Source: Companilactobacillus alimentarius DSM 20249 (GTDB lineage: Bacteria > Bacillota > Bacilli > Lactobacillales > Lactobacillaceae). From it: DNA of 64,000 nucleotides. The DNA lies in NCBI RefSeq assembly GCF_002849895.1, contig NZ_CP018867.1:1736001-1800000 (forward strand), given 5' to 3'. The stretch's first letter is position 1, and every line of letters starts with the position of its first letter. Below, in pieces: positions 51,954-59,320 of the stretch. The position numbers and the translations under genes are program-made. The notes under the pieces were generated by a model. It saw nothing but the letters and a program-made list of their open reading frames with translations. It searched no databases and was not told where the DNA came from.

Positions 51954-52025
51954 AGTATAATCATTTACGATAAAAAACACAATATATTGTGTTCGTTATA
52001 ATGATACACACACGATATAGCGTGG
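51954..52025 (-). promoter_or_regulatory. nrdHIEF promoter with two NrdR boxes
   Basis: Minus-strand -10 TATACT (51954-51959), 17-bp spacer, -35 TTGTGT (51977-51982). NrdR box 1 is the perfect palindrome ACACAATATATTGTGT (51977-51992), covering the -35. Box 2, ACACGATATAGCGTGG (52010-52025), lies 33 bp upstream, about three helical turns, the usual NrdR arrangement. ATP/dATP-dependent repression is inferred. Confidence 0.88.
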
Positions 52026-52041
52026 TTATGAAACTTGAATA

Positions 52042-52056
52042 TTGAAAGCGCAAACT
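52042..52056. promoter_or_regulatory. Candidate CcpA-binding cre site
   Basis: TTGAAAGCGCAAACT matches the degenerate cre consensus WTGNAANCGNWNNCW at every fixed position. It lies between nrdH and the divergent 52202 gene. A chance match is possible. Confidence 0.4.
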
Positions 52057-52201
52057 TATGTGCCCCAATAAATTAACCCGTATCGCATCTGATTTTCAAA
52101 AAAATTTCTGATTCGTGGTAAAATTAGCGTAATAACTATTATAAAGTTATTGAGTATAATTTAAAGTGTTTCAGACAATTAATTTTGGTTGGGAGAAAAC
52201 T

Positions 52202-52828
52202 ATGAATTCTTGGAATTTTGTGGGAATTATTGCATGGATCATCGTGATTGCATTGTTGATCTTTGTAGTATTTAATATTAGAAATCGTCATTTAAAGATT
52301 CTTGTAGAAAAGAAGAAAAAAATAACTTGGACAACTATTCTAACAGATTTATTAGAAATCGTTGTAGTAATATTAGCGGTCAGTGGCTTATTGTATACTA
52401 GTTTATTTACGAAGGTTGATTTAACTAATCAAGATGATGTCGCTGTCACTTATAAATATAATCCAATGATTGTTCAGACAACTGAGGATGGTCAAGGCTA
52501 TTACGTTAGAATCAATAAAAAGGAATCCAGTTCAGCGACAGATGTTTATCAGTATTGGTTGAACAATACAAAATATACTGTATCAAGTCAAAACTCAACT
52601 ATATCTGATGCGACATTACCGTTTACTGTATCAGGTTTACATTTGGATTGGCCAATGAAAAAGATTAAAAAAATGGATTCACGTTATCAAAATGCATACG
52701 TTATAACTGTTCAAGCTAAATATAAGAATAATTTTATTAATGGATTAGGATTGAAAGCTAATCGTTTTGCCATGGAGTACCGTGTGTTAAGAGTACCAGC
52801 ACGTTCATTTATTAATGTAGCTAAATAA
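52202..52828 (+). CDS. Membrane protein, possibly LVIS_2131 family
   Basis: About 208 residues with two N-terminal transmembrane segments (about 5-25 and 45-70) and an extracytoplasmic domain of about 130 residues. I choose ATG 52202 because GGGAG lies just upstream; the longer reading from 52166 has no ribosome binding site. It looks like a small lactobacillar membrane family that I recall as LVIS_2131; no function is known. It is divergent from nrdHIEF, with a cre-like site between. Confidence 0.65.
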   Translation: MNSWNFVGIIAWIIVIALLIFVVFNIRNRHLKILVEKKKKITWTTILTDLLEIVVVILAVSGLLYTSLFTKVDLTNQDDVAVTYKYNPMIVQTTEDGQGYYVRINKKESSSATDVYQYWLNNTKYTVSSQNSTISDATLPFTVSGLHLDWPMKKIKKMDSRYQNAYVITVQAKYKNNFINGLGLKANRFAMEYRVLRVPARSFINVAK

Positions 52829-52838
52829 AGAGAATAAA

Positions 52839-52877
52839 AATGGCATCAGATAATCAATTTGATTATCTGATGCCATT
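52839..52877. terminator. Long perfect palindrome, terminator for the convergent pair
   Basis: An uninterrupted stem of about 18 bp (AATGGCATCAGATAATCA and its complement). T-rich sequence follows on the minus strand, so it terminates best for the 52887 gene. Confidence 0.8.
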
Positions 52878-52886
52878 AATTTCATA

Positions 52887-53093
52887 CTATGCTTTTTTGA
52901 TTTTCTTGATACTAACAACAATTTTGTTATTTAGTTCAGTTTTATTAGCATTATCTTTAGGATCATTCTTAACAATTTCCATTAAAGCTGAATGTTCGTA
53001 AATCTTTTCAACTTTACCTTGGAATGGATAATCCATATCTTCATCAACGGAGCAGTTGTAAACAGTACCAACTTTTAAGTCTTCTATTTTCAT
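52887..53093 (-). CDS. Small protein, DUF2187/YkvS-like
   Basis: A 68-residue protein. KVGTVYNCSVDEDMDYPFQG followed by KVEKIYEHSALMEIV and NKIVVSIKKI resembles the small SH3-like beta-barrel DUF2187 (YkvS) family of unknown function, where a G.V.KIYENS core and a C-terminal IVVS/N strand are typical. A GGAGATTTGAC leader with an AGGAG site precedes the ATG. It is a single gene between a palindrome terminator and the divergent kinase-like gene. Confidence 0.6.
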   Translation of the reverse strand: MKIEDLKVGTVYNCSVDEDMDYPFQGKVEKIYEHSALMEIVKNDPKDNANKTELNNKIVVSIKKIKKA

Positions 53094-53178
53094 ATGTCAA
53101 ATCTCCTCGGATTTAATTACTTAACAGATTAGTATATTAATATAGTAGAAGAAATATTTCAAACATAGGGGTTTTATA

Positions 53179-53736
53179 ATGGATAAAAAAATCATCGTTA
53201 TTACTGGTGCCAGCGGGACAGGTAAAACAACCATTAGCAAATATTTGAAAGATACTTATCATATACCAAGTGTCATAACTCACACTACTAGATTACCACG
53301 TGAAGGCGAAAAAGATGGCATTGATTATCATTTTGAGACAAAAGAGTCTTTTTTCAAGAATCATTATTTAGAAAAAGTTGAATATAGTGGTCATTGGTAC
53401 GGTTCATCTGAGGAGAGTCTAAAGAAGACTTGGGAAAAGTATGATGCGGTAAGTATCGTGGTTGATACGAAAGGTGCTATCTCATATAAGAAGAAATATG
53501 GGAAAAACGCTGTCGTAATTTTTCTAGAAGTTAGTTTTGATAAAGTAACACAAAGACTCAAAAAGCGTGGGGATGATCAGAGCCGGTTGTCAACGAGAAT
53601 AAACAGCGAAGAATTTCAACGTGATTTAAAAATTCCATGTGAATTAGTTAATGAATGTTATAAAATTACTAATGATAATATTAAAAAAACTGAGGAAAAA
53701 GTTAATAATATCTTGAAAAGTGAAAAAATCAAATAA
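53179..53736 (+). CDS. Guanylate-kinase-like P-loop protein
   Basis: A 185-residue protein with P-loop GASGTGKTT (9-17), then THTTRLPREGEKDGIDYHF, the guanylate-kinase GMP-binding segment, and EYSGHWYGSS. It is shorter and more divergent than housekeeping Gmk, whose gene normally lies beside rpoZ and priA; here it stands alone. It is probably a paralogue with unknown nucleotide specificity. Its promoter is unclear; a strong terminator follows. Confidence 0.75.
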   Translation: MDKKIIVITGASGTGKTTISKYLKDTYHIPSVITHTTRLPREGEKDGIDYHFETKESFFKNHYLEKVEYSGHWYGSSEESLKKTWEKYDAVSIVVDTKGAISYKKKYGKNAVVIFLEVSFDKVTQRLKKRGDDQSRLSTRINSEEFQRDLKIPCELVNECYKITNDNIKKTEEKVNNILKSEKIK

Positions 53737-53748
53737 AATGTTTTTTCA

Positions 53749-53798
53749 CAATAGAGTCTTAATCGTTGTTATGAAAACGATTAAGACTCTATTTTTTT
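53749..53798 (+). terminator. Intrinsic terminator
   Basis: Stem AATAGAGTCTTAATCGTT with a perfect complement (53750-53767 with 53776-53792), then seven T. Confidence 0.92.
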
Positions 53799-53811
53799 GT
53801 GAAGTTCAAAG

Positions 53812-53850
53812 TGTAACATTCTTATACAATTGCTGTAACAGTTTTGCAAT
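53812..53850 (+). promoter_or_regulatory. Candidate tandem WalR boxes upstream of the NlpC/P60 gene
   Basis: TGTAAC-N5-TATACA (53812-53828) and TGTAAC-N5-TGCAAT (53834-53850) resemble the WalR consensus TGTWAH-N5-TGTWAH and start 22 bp apart. A weak -10 (TATAGT near 53864) follows. WalR control of wall hydrolases is established in related Firmicutes; here it is inferred. Confidence 0.4.
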
Positions 53851-53948
53851 ATTCAGAGAGTAGTATAGTGGTCGTTGAGTGATAAGAAATTAATAATTAT
53901 AAAAAATTTAAACATTAAAAAATATACCAATTACGGGGGATTTCAATT

Positions 53949-54689
53949 TTGAATACAAACGTTAAAAAGAGTCTAATTTCATTTACAGCTGCTGCAGCTT
54001 TGGCAGTTACAGGTTTGGGTCTATCAAATGCATCATCAGCAAAGGCTGATACAGTTATTCAAAACGCACCTTCAGTCGTTCGTACAAAGAACGAATCAGC
54101 ATTATTCAGAACACCATCATCAGCTTCAAAAATTACTGGTCGTGCACTTGCTTCAAATACTAGCTGGCGTGTAGCTAAGGCTGTTCAAGATGACAATGGT
54201 ACAACATGGTACCTTGTTGGATCAAACGAATGGTTAAGTAGTGCAGATGTAGCAACAACTGCTGCTGTTACAGAATCAGCTTCAACAACAAATACTACAA
54301 CTACAAATTCTTCAACAACAACTACAGCTTCATCAGCTGAAAATGTTATCAATACTGCTAAGAAGTACCTTGGCACACCATATGTATGGGGTGGTAAGAC
54401 ACCTGCAGGATTTGACTGTTCAGGTTTCACATCATACGTTTACAGCCAAGCAACTGGTAAGAGTATTGGTGGATACACTGTAGCTCAAGAAAGTGCCGGT
54501 ACACAAGAATCTGTTTCTCAAGCATCAGCTGGAGACCTTCTATTCTGGGGTAGCAAAGGTTCAACTTACCATGTAGCTATCTACTTAGGTAACAACCAAT
54601 ATATCGCTGCACCACAACCTGGTGAATCAGTTAAGATTTCATCAATCTCAGGTTACTTCATGCCTTCATTCGCTGTTAAGGTTCTATAA
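53949..54689 (+). CDS. Secreted NlpC/P60 peptidoglycan hydrolase
   Basis: A 246-residue exported endopeptidase. The signal peptide (1-33) ends near SSAKA. A small SH3-like or surface-layer-type wall-binding module follows (about 38-101, with ALFRTPSSASKITG and WYLVGSNEWL), then a Thr/Ser linker (about 108-130) and an NlpC/P60 domain with Cys157 in GFDCSGF, His208 in YHVAIYLG and a polar third residue near Gln223. It cleaves peptide stems in peptidoglycan. The start is TTG 53949 after a GGGGGA site. Codon use is highly biased, suggesting strong expression. A candidate WalR promoter lies upstream. Confidence 0.9.
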   Translation: MNTNVKKSLISFTAAAALAVTGLGLSNASSAKADTVIQNAPSVVRTKNESALFRTPSSASKITGRALASNTSWRVAKAVQDDNGTTWYLVGSNEWLSSADVATTAAVTESASTTNTTTTNSSTTTTASSAENVINTAKKYLGTPYVWGGKTPAGFDCSGFTSYVYSQATGKSIGGYTVAQESAGTQESVSQASAGDLLFWGSKGSTYHVAIYLGNNQYIAAPQPGESVKISSISGYFMPSFAVKVL

Positions 54690-54711
54690 TTTAAAATTGA
54701 AATTTAATCGT

Positions 54712-54742
54712 AAAGATCACCCTCTTCGGTGGTCTTTTTTTG
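54712..54742 (+). terminator. Intrinsic terminator
   Basis: AAAGATCACC / GGTGGTCTTT around CTCTTC, followed by seven T. Confidence 0.92.
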
Positions 54743-54790
54743 TATCTCCGTATAAAATAAAAAAGAAATAAAGATTCCTAAAGGAGAGAT

Positions 54791-55438
54791 ATGGAAAAAT
54801 TAATTGAGCAAGCTAAGTCTCTAATTAAACCCCAGATGAGCGTTAGTTTTGGTGGTGGAAGAACGGTCGGGCGATTGATTAAAGCCGTTAAAGGATTGGA
54901 TATAAAGGTTTCAAGTCCTTCAGAGATGACACGTCAACTTTGTTTGGAATTGAATATTCCAGTAGTACCATTAGAACAAGTAAAAAAATTTGATTTAGCA
55001 TTCGATGGTTGCGATAGTATTGATTCTAATTTGAATGTTTTAAAGAGTAATGGTGGAATTCATACTTTGGAAAAATTGTATGGTAATTTAGCTGATCGTT
55101 ATATTATTTTAGCTCCAGAATCTCGTCAAACTGAAGAATTAGATGCAAAAATACCATTGTGCTTAGAAGTTTTAGATTTGGCGATACCACAAGTAGTCAA
55201 TGAAGTAGAAAAACTAAATGGTCAAATTAAAATTCGCCAATCCAGTGACATAGCTGGAATGGTTAGAACCGTAAATGGCAATAGTTTAGTAGACTGTTAT
55301 TTTGATAACTGGCAAAATATCGCTGAAATAAATGATAAATTAACAAAAATGACAGGTGTATTAGGAACATCTTATTTTGAAATTGTGACGGATGCATTTT
55401 TGGCTACAGATGATGATGTGATTCATTTGCAAAAATAG
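54791..55438 (+). CDS. rpiA: Divergent ribose-5-phosphate isomerase A-like protein
   Basis: A 215-residue member of the RpiA fold, which interconverts ribose 5-phosphate and ribulose 5-phosphate. It is diverged: the phosphate loop is FGGGRTVG in place of the usual GTGST, and GADEID is replaced by DGCDSID. The catalytic-region Lys (LKSNGG) and Glu (TLEKL) are retained. It could be a functional isomerase or a paralogue with another sugar-phosphate substrate. A GGAGAG site precedes the ATG. It is a single gene with its own terminator. Confidence 0.65.
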   Translation: MEKLIEQAKSLIKPQMSVSFGGGRTVGRLIKAVKGLDIKVSSPSEMTRQLCLELNIPVVPLEQVKKFDLAFDGCDSIDSNLNVLKSNGGIHTLEKLYGNLADRYIILAPESRQTEELDAKIPLCLEVLDLAIPQVVNEVEKLNGQIKIRQSSDIAGMVRTVNGNSLVDCYFDNWQNIAEINDKLTKMTGVLGTSYFEIVTDAFLATDDDVIHLQK

Positions 55439-55451
55439 CATTGACGTACTA

Positions 55452-55490
55452 AAAAAGTCGATATGGTCAATCATATCGGCTTTTTTTAGT
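55452..55490 (+). terminator. Intrinsic terminator
   Basis: AAAGTCGATATG / CATATCGGCTTT with a T-run, between rpiA and the convergent rarA. Confidence 0.88.
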
Positions 55491-55498
55491 GAAATAGA

Positions 55499-56844
55499 TT
55501 AATTATCAGAATTCTTGTAATATTCTTGGTGCCACTTGGCAATGTAGTCTAGACGTTGCTTGAAAAACTTCTCTTTACCCTGTTCAGTAGGGCGGTAATA
55601 AATACTATTCTCTACTTCTTTAGGGACAGTTTTCATTGTGGTAAGTTTGTCAGCATAGTCGTGTGCTAGTTTGTAATCTTTACCATATCCGAGATTTTTC
55701 ATCAACTTGGTAGGCGCGTTTCGAATCTGTAAGGGAATCGGCAAATTGCCATACTTTTTAACGTCTTTTTTAGCACGTAAAACAGCTTTATAAGTGGCAT
55801 TTGATTTGGGAGCGACAGATAAATAAATAACAGTCTCCACTAAATGAACGTCGCATTCAGGCATACCAAGAAATTGGCAGGCTTGAAAGGCATTGATGGC
55901 GACATTTAAAGCATTAGTGTCAGCTAAACCAATATCTTCACTAGCGAAACGGACTAATCTTCTAGCAATATAAAGAGGATCCTCGCCACCTTCGAGCATT
56001 CTAGTAACCCAATAGATAGCGGAGTCGGTGTCGCTATTACGCATTGATTTATGTAAAGCTGAAATAATGTTGTAGTGTTCCTCGCCAGTTTTGTCATAAC
56101 GCAATGATTTAGTATTGAGTAATTGACGAATATCTTCTAAATCTACCGTAGCCGTTTTATCAGTTACTGTTGAATTAATGACAGCCATTTCCAAGGTATT
56201 CAAGGCAACACGTGCGTCACCATTGGCATAGTTGGCAATTAGTTTTAAAGTATCAGAATCAATTTTAATTTTTAACTTAGGAAAAGCCTTGTCGTTAGCG
56301 AGAGTTTTCTTTAAAAGATCGACTAAATCATCGGAGGTTAATGACTTTAATACAAAGACCTTGCATCTCGATAGTAAGGCTGAATTAATCTCAAATGAAG
56401 GATTCTCAGTCGTGGCACCGATCAATGTAATACTGCCTTTTTCAACGAAAGGCAAGAAAGCGTCTTGTTGAGCTTTGTTAAAACGATGGATCTCATCGAT
56501 GAAGACGATTGTTTTTTGTCCCATTTCTCGATTCATCTCAGCTTCTTTCATTACTTTTTTAATATCGTTGATACCACTAGTAACAGCACTAAAAGTAATG
56601 AAGTTGGCTTTAGTTTTTTGGCAATAATTTCAGCTAAGGTTGTTTTACCAACCCCGGGAGGTCCCCAGAAAATTAATGAGGGAACTTTATCCTGATCGAT
56701 GATTTCGCGTAAAATTTTACCTGGACCAAGTAAGTGTTGTTGACCAACAAAGCCCTCCAGCGTGGAAGGACGAACCCGATTGGCTAGAGGACTATTGTTG
56801 TTATTATCTTTATTATTATTTGCGAAGAGTGACTCTTGTTGCAT
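55499..56844 (-). pseudogene. rarA: Replication-associated recombination protein RarA, frameshifted
   Basis: RarA (MgsA) is an AAA+ ATPase of stalled forks related to clamp loaders. Residues 1-80 are normal, with Walker [12 protein letters not shown]. The reading frame then breaks after AEIIAKK at an A6 run (56614-56619). Adding one A restores [21 protein letters not shown] and joins it to the remaining 350 residues, including Walker B VFIDEIHRFNKAQQ, giving about 448 residues. The downstream part otherwise has only an internal start (56551). This is either a real frameshift, phase variation in a homopolymer, or a sequencing error. Confidence 0.88.
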
Positions 56845-56856
56845 TTTTTAACCTCT

Positions 56857-58170
56857 CTAATTAATTGCCTTTTGAATCTCTTTTTCGTTATAGGCCAAGA
56901 GAATTAGAAACATGACTAAGTATAGAACTAAGGGGATCAAAGCATAATTTAAGTTAATAGCTGAAATTGTGGCAGCGCTTTGAGTTTTGTTGGAGACATA
57001 TCCTGATATCTGTAGGGATTCAGCGGTAATCAAACCACCTAGACCTAGTCCTAAATTGACGCCGAAATCATCAGTTGAAGCAAGGACGCCCTCAGCTTGA
57101 ATGCCCATAGAAGTACCATAACGGATGGTATCAGCAATCATGATTGAAACTAGTCCAATGATGAATCCACCACCGATACCGTTGATAAAGATACCAGTGA
57201 AGATTGTTGGCAAAACTTTTGAATAGGCTCCAAATGTAATAATAATTTGACCGATAAAGGCAGTAACAATGCCTAATAGCATCGTGTTTTTCTTTCCCAA
57301 TTTAGCAGAGATAAAGTAGATGGCTACAACCCCGATTAAAGCGGTGAAGGTGAAACTGTTGGCAAGGGAAACCAAATTTTCATCGTTAAGAACGTACTTA
57401 AAGTAATAAATGGTAGTCTGATTTTTAATAGCGGTGGTCAGCCAGTACAAGAAAATGACGATGGATATAACTATCCAAGGTTTATTTTGTTTTAGCATTT
57501 TCCAAACTTCTTTGAGCGGTTGATGACTAATCTCTTTGTTCGTATAGCGCTCACGAACGTGGAAGAAGGTATTAAGAATCAAAGCTAGAGAGATTATTCC
57601 AAAAAGAATTATGGTTCCTAAGAAGCCCTTTTGTTGATTTCCTTTACCAAATAAACTTACTAAAGGAATTGTAAAGACAGCTACGATAATTTGTACAGAA
57701 CTACCGAAAAATTGTCTGATGACTCCCAAAAGCGTAGTTTCCTGCTCATTATTAGTCATAGTCGGTAGGATTGATGTAATTGGTAAATTAACTGCTGTAT
57801 AGAAGAATCCTAGACCTAAATAAGTTACATAAGCCCAAATCAATTTTCCGGAATGTGGGAGAAAATTAGGAGTAACGAAGGTTAGTACAGCAAAAATGAC
57901 GTATGGAAATGAGTACCACAAAAAGAACGGACGACTTTTTCCCCAGCGGGAATGCGTGTTATCAATCATGACACCGATAATCAGACTTTCAAATACGTCG
58001 GCAGTTCTGGCGACAACAAAAAGAATTGCGACTTCATTAGCGTTTAGTCCAAAAACATCGGTATAGAAAAATAATAGATAAGTGGTCATCATTTGAAAAA
58101 CTAAGTTATCTGCGGCGTCACTTAAGCCATAACTGATTCGTTCAGTTAGTGAAGTTTTCCATCTATTCAA
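56857..58170 (-). CDS. GPH-family sugar:cation symporter
   Basis: A 437-residue membrane protein with 12 predicted helices. LTERISYGLSDAADNLVFQ at the N terminus and DNTHSRWGKSRPFFLW after helix 2 are the signatures of the glycoside-pentoside-hexuronide symporters (MelB/XylP type). There is no C-terminal EIIA domain. The sugar is unknown and no glycosidase gene is adjacent. It starts 8 bp after the YagU-like gene, so the two are probably cotranscribed, and lies 12 bp before rarA. Confidence 0.85.
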   Translation of the reverse strand: MNRWKTSLTERISYGLSDAADNLVFQMMTTYLLFFYTDVFGLNANEVAILFVVARTADVFESLIIGVMIDNTHSRWGKSRPFFLWYSFPYVIFAVLTFVTPNFLPHSGKLIWAYVTYLGLGFFYTAVNLPITSILPTMTNNEQETTLLGVIRQFFGSSVQIIVAVFTIPLVSLFGKGNQQKGFLGTIILFGIISLALILNTFFHVRERYTNKEISHQPLKEVWKMLKQNKPWIVISIVIFLYWLTTAIKNQTTIYYFKYVLNDENLVSLANSFTFTALIGVVAIYFISAKLGKKNTMLLGIVTAFIGQIIITFGAYSKVLPTIFTGIFINGIGGGFIIGLVSIMIADTIRYGTSMGIQAEGVLASTDDFGVNLGLGLGGLITAESLQISGYVSNKTQSAATISAINLNYALIPLVLYLVMFLILLAYNEKEIQKAIN

Positions 58171-58178
58171 AGATAGGC

Positions 58179-58691
58179 TTATTTCTTCGCAGTTAGACGA
58201 CGATAAAGCTCACGACCGACGATATCGTTTGTCCACATCCAGGCGATGTGACCGAGAGCTTCGGAAATATGTTCTTCACTAGGCTGGTCTTTGGGATTTG
58301 GAACAGTCTTCATCATTGGCATAATACCGATATGGAAGGCAACCCAGATGGCAAGACCGAAAATAGCGCCGGAACCTTTTCTGAGAAATGGTTTGTATTC
58401 AGAAAGAACTTCATAAATAACAGCAAATGAAGTGGAGAAACCAAAGTGCATTAGAAAACTAGCCCAAGGCATTTTTTGTTCCGAATAGGTATAAGTACCA
58501 CGAGTAATCTTCTTAGGAATACCGAATTGTTCCATTAAAGTCTGTGGAGGATTTACGGCATCACGTTCTGGAGTACGGGGAGGCAAAACATTTTCCCAAC
58601 CTAATTTGACGAATCCTGAAATAACTCCTGCAGCTGTACCAGCAATGATTGCTGCTTTTAAATCTACTTTTTGTGCTTTATTCAAATGCAT
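58179..58691 (-). CDS. YagU-family (DUF1440) inner-membrane protein
   Basis: A 170-residue protein with about three transmembrane helices (about 12-28, 75-95, 102-122). AAIIAGTAAGVISGFVKLGWE and NPPQTLMEQFG match the YagU/DUF1440 family, linked to acid tolerance in enteric bacteria. It precedes the GPH transporter. The start at 58691 follows AAGAGGTATT. Confidence 0.8.
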   Translation of the reverse strand: MHLNKAQKVDLKAAIIAGTAAGVISGFVKLGWENVLPPRTPERDAVNPPQTLMEQFGIPKKITRGTYTYSEQKMPWASFLMHFGFSTSFAVIYEVLSEYKPFLRKGSGAIFGLAIWVAFHIGIMPMMKTVPNPKDQPSEEHISEALGHIAWMWTNDIVGRELYRRLTAKK

Positions 58692-58839
58692 AAATAATAC
58701 CTCTTTTCGATTATTAAAACCCTAATTGTAAGTATAAATCAGAGTGGATACTAATTCAGGTAATTGGTCTTGTCATTGGTAACAGAAAGTAATTGTAAAC
58801 TATCTACTAACGTTACAGTCAATGAGAAAAGGTACTTTA

Positions 58840-59272
58840 GTCATAATTTCTTCACATATTTTTATTAATTAATTCGTAATTTGGAAACCATATGTTCATA
58901 AATTCCCGTTATTATTTAAGCATAGTCAAATAACAAAGAGGTGACCGGATGAAGAAATAATCTCCCAGATAACTTTTCCTTGAAATTATACTTATTGAAA
59001 ATAAAATGAATAGAATTAATTCCCTTAAATAAATTTAACCCTTAACTTAAATAATATATCTCCCCCCAAAGATATATATAAATGAATAAAATTTTGAAAG
59101 AAGTGACCTGATGAAACTGGATAATTGCTTGTAATTGGAAAGAAAATTTTTGAATTACTCACTTAACGAATAGAACAAACCCTTAATATATAAAACCCTA
59201 TTTTTTAAAAGTTTAATCCCCTTAAACATAAATATAACTTTTATCTCCCCCCTAAAAGATATAAAGTTAAAA
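58840..59272 (+). ncRNA. Candidate RNA unit 1: C-rich-loop hairpin block left of the GTPase gene
   Basis: This long gap has no credible gene. Block A (58895-58964) is about 85% identical to 61392-61460 and contains AAGAGGTGACCGGATG followed by a three-codon ORF. Two hairpins with C-only loops follow: ATATATCT-CCCCCCAA-AGATATAT (59054-59077) and AACTTTTATCT-CCCCCC (59236-59268). Each is preceded by a TTTAA(T)CCC(C)TTAA box. The block ends at a terminator whose loop is CTCCCCA. C-rich loops could pair with ribosome binding sites, as in known Firmicutes sRNAs. Transcription is inferred. Confidence 0.45.
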
Positions 59273-59316
59273 AAATAAAATAACAACCAATTCCTCCCCA
59301 GAATTGGCTGTTATTT
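59273..59316. terminator. Bidirectional terminator with C-rich loop
   Basis: A 16-bp stem (AAATAACA.CCAATTC and its complement) encloses CTCCCCA, with T-runs on both sides. It serves the GTPase gene leftward and the candidate RNA rightward. Confidence 0.82.
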
Positions 59317-59320
59317 TGCG

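Noticed and set aside
53761..53792. cre-like ATGAAAACGATTAAG near 53771
   Set aside because: It lacks the required C near the 3' end and is part of a terminator stem.
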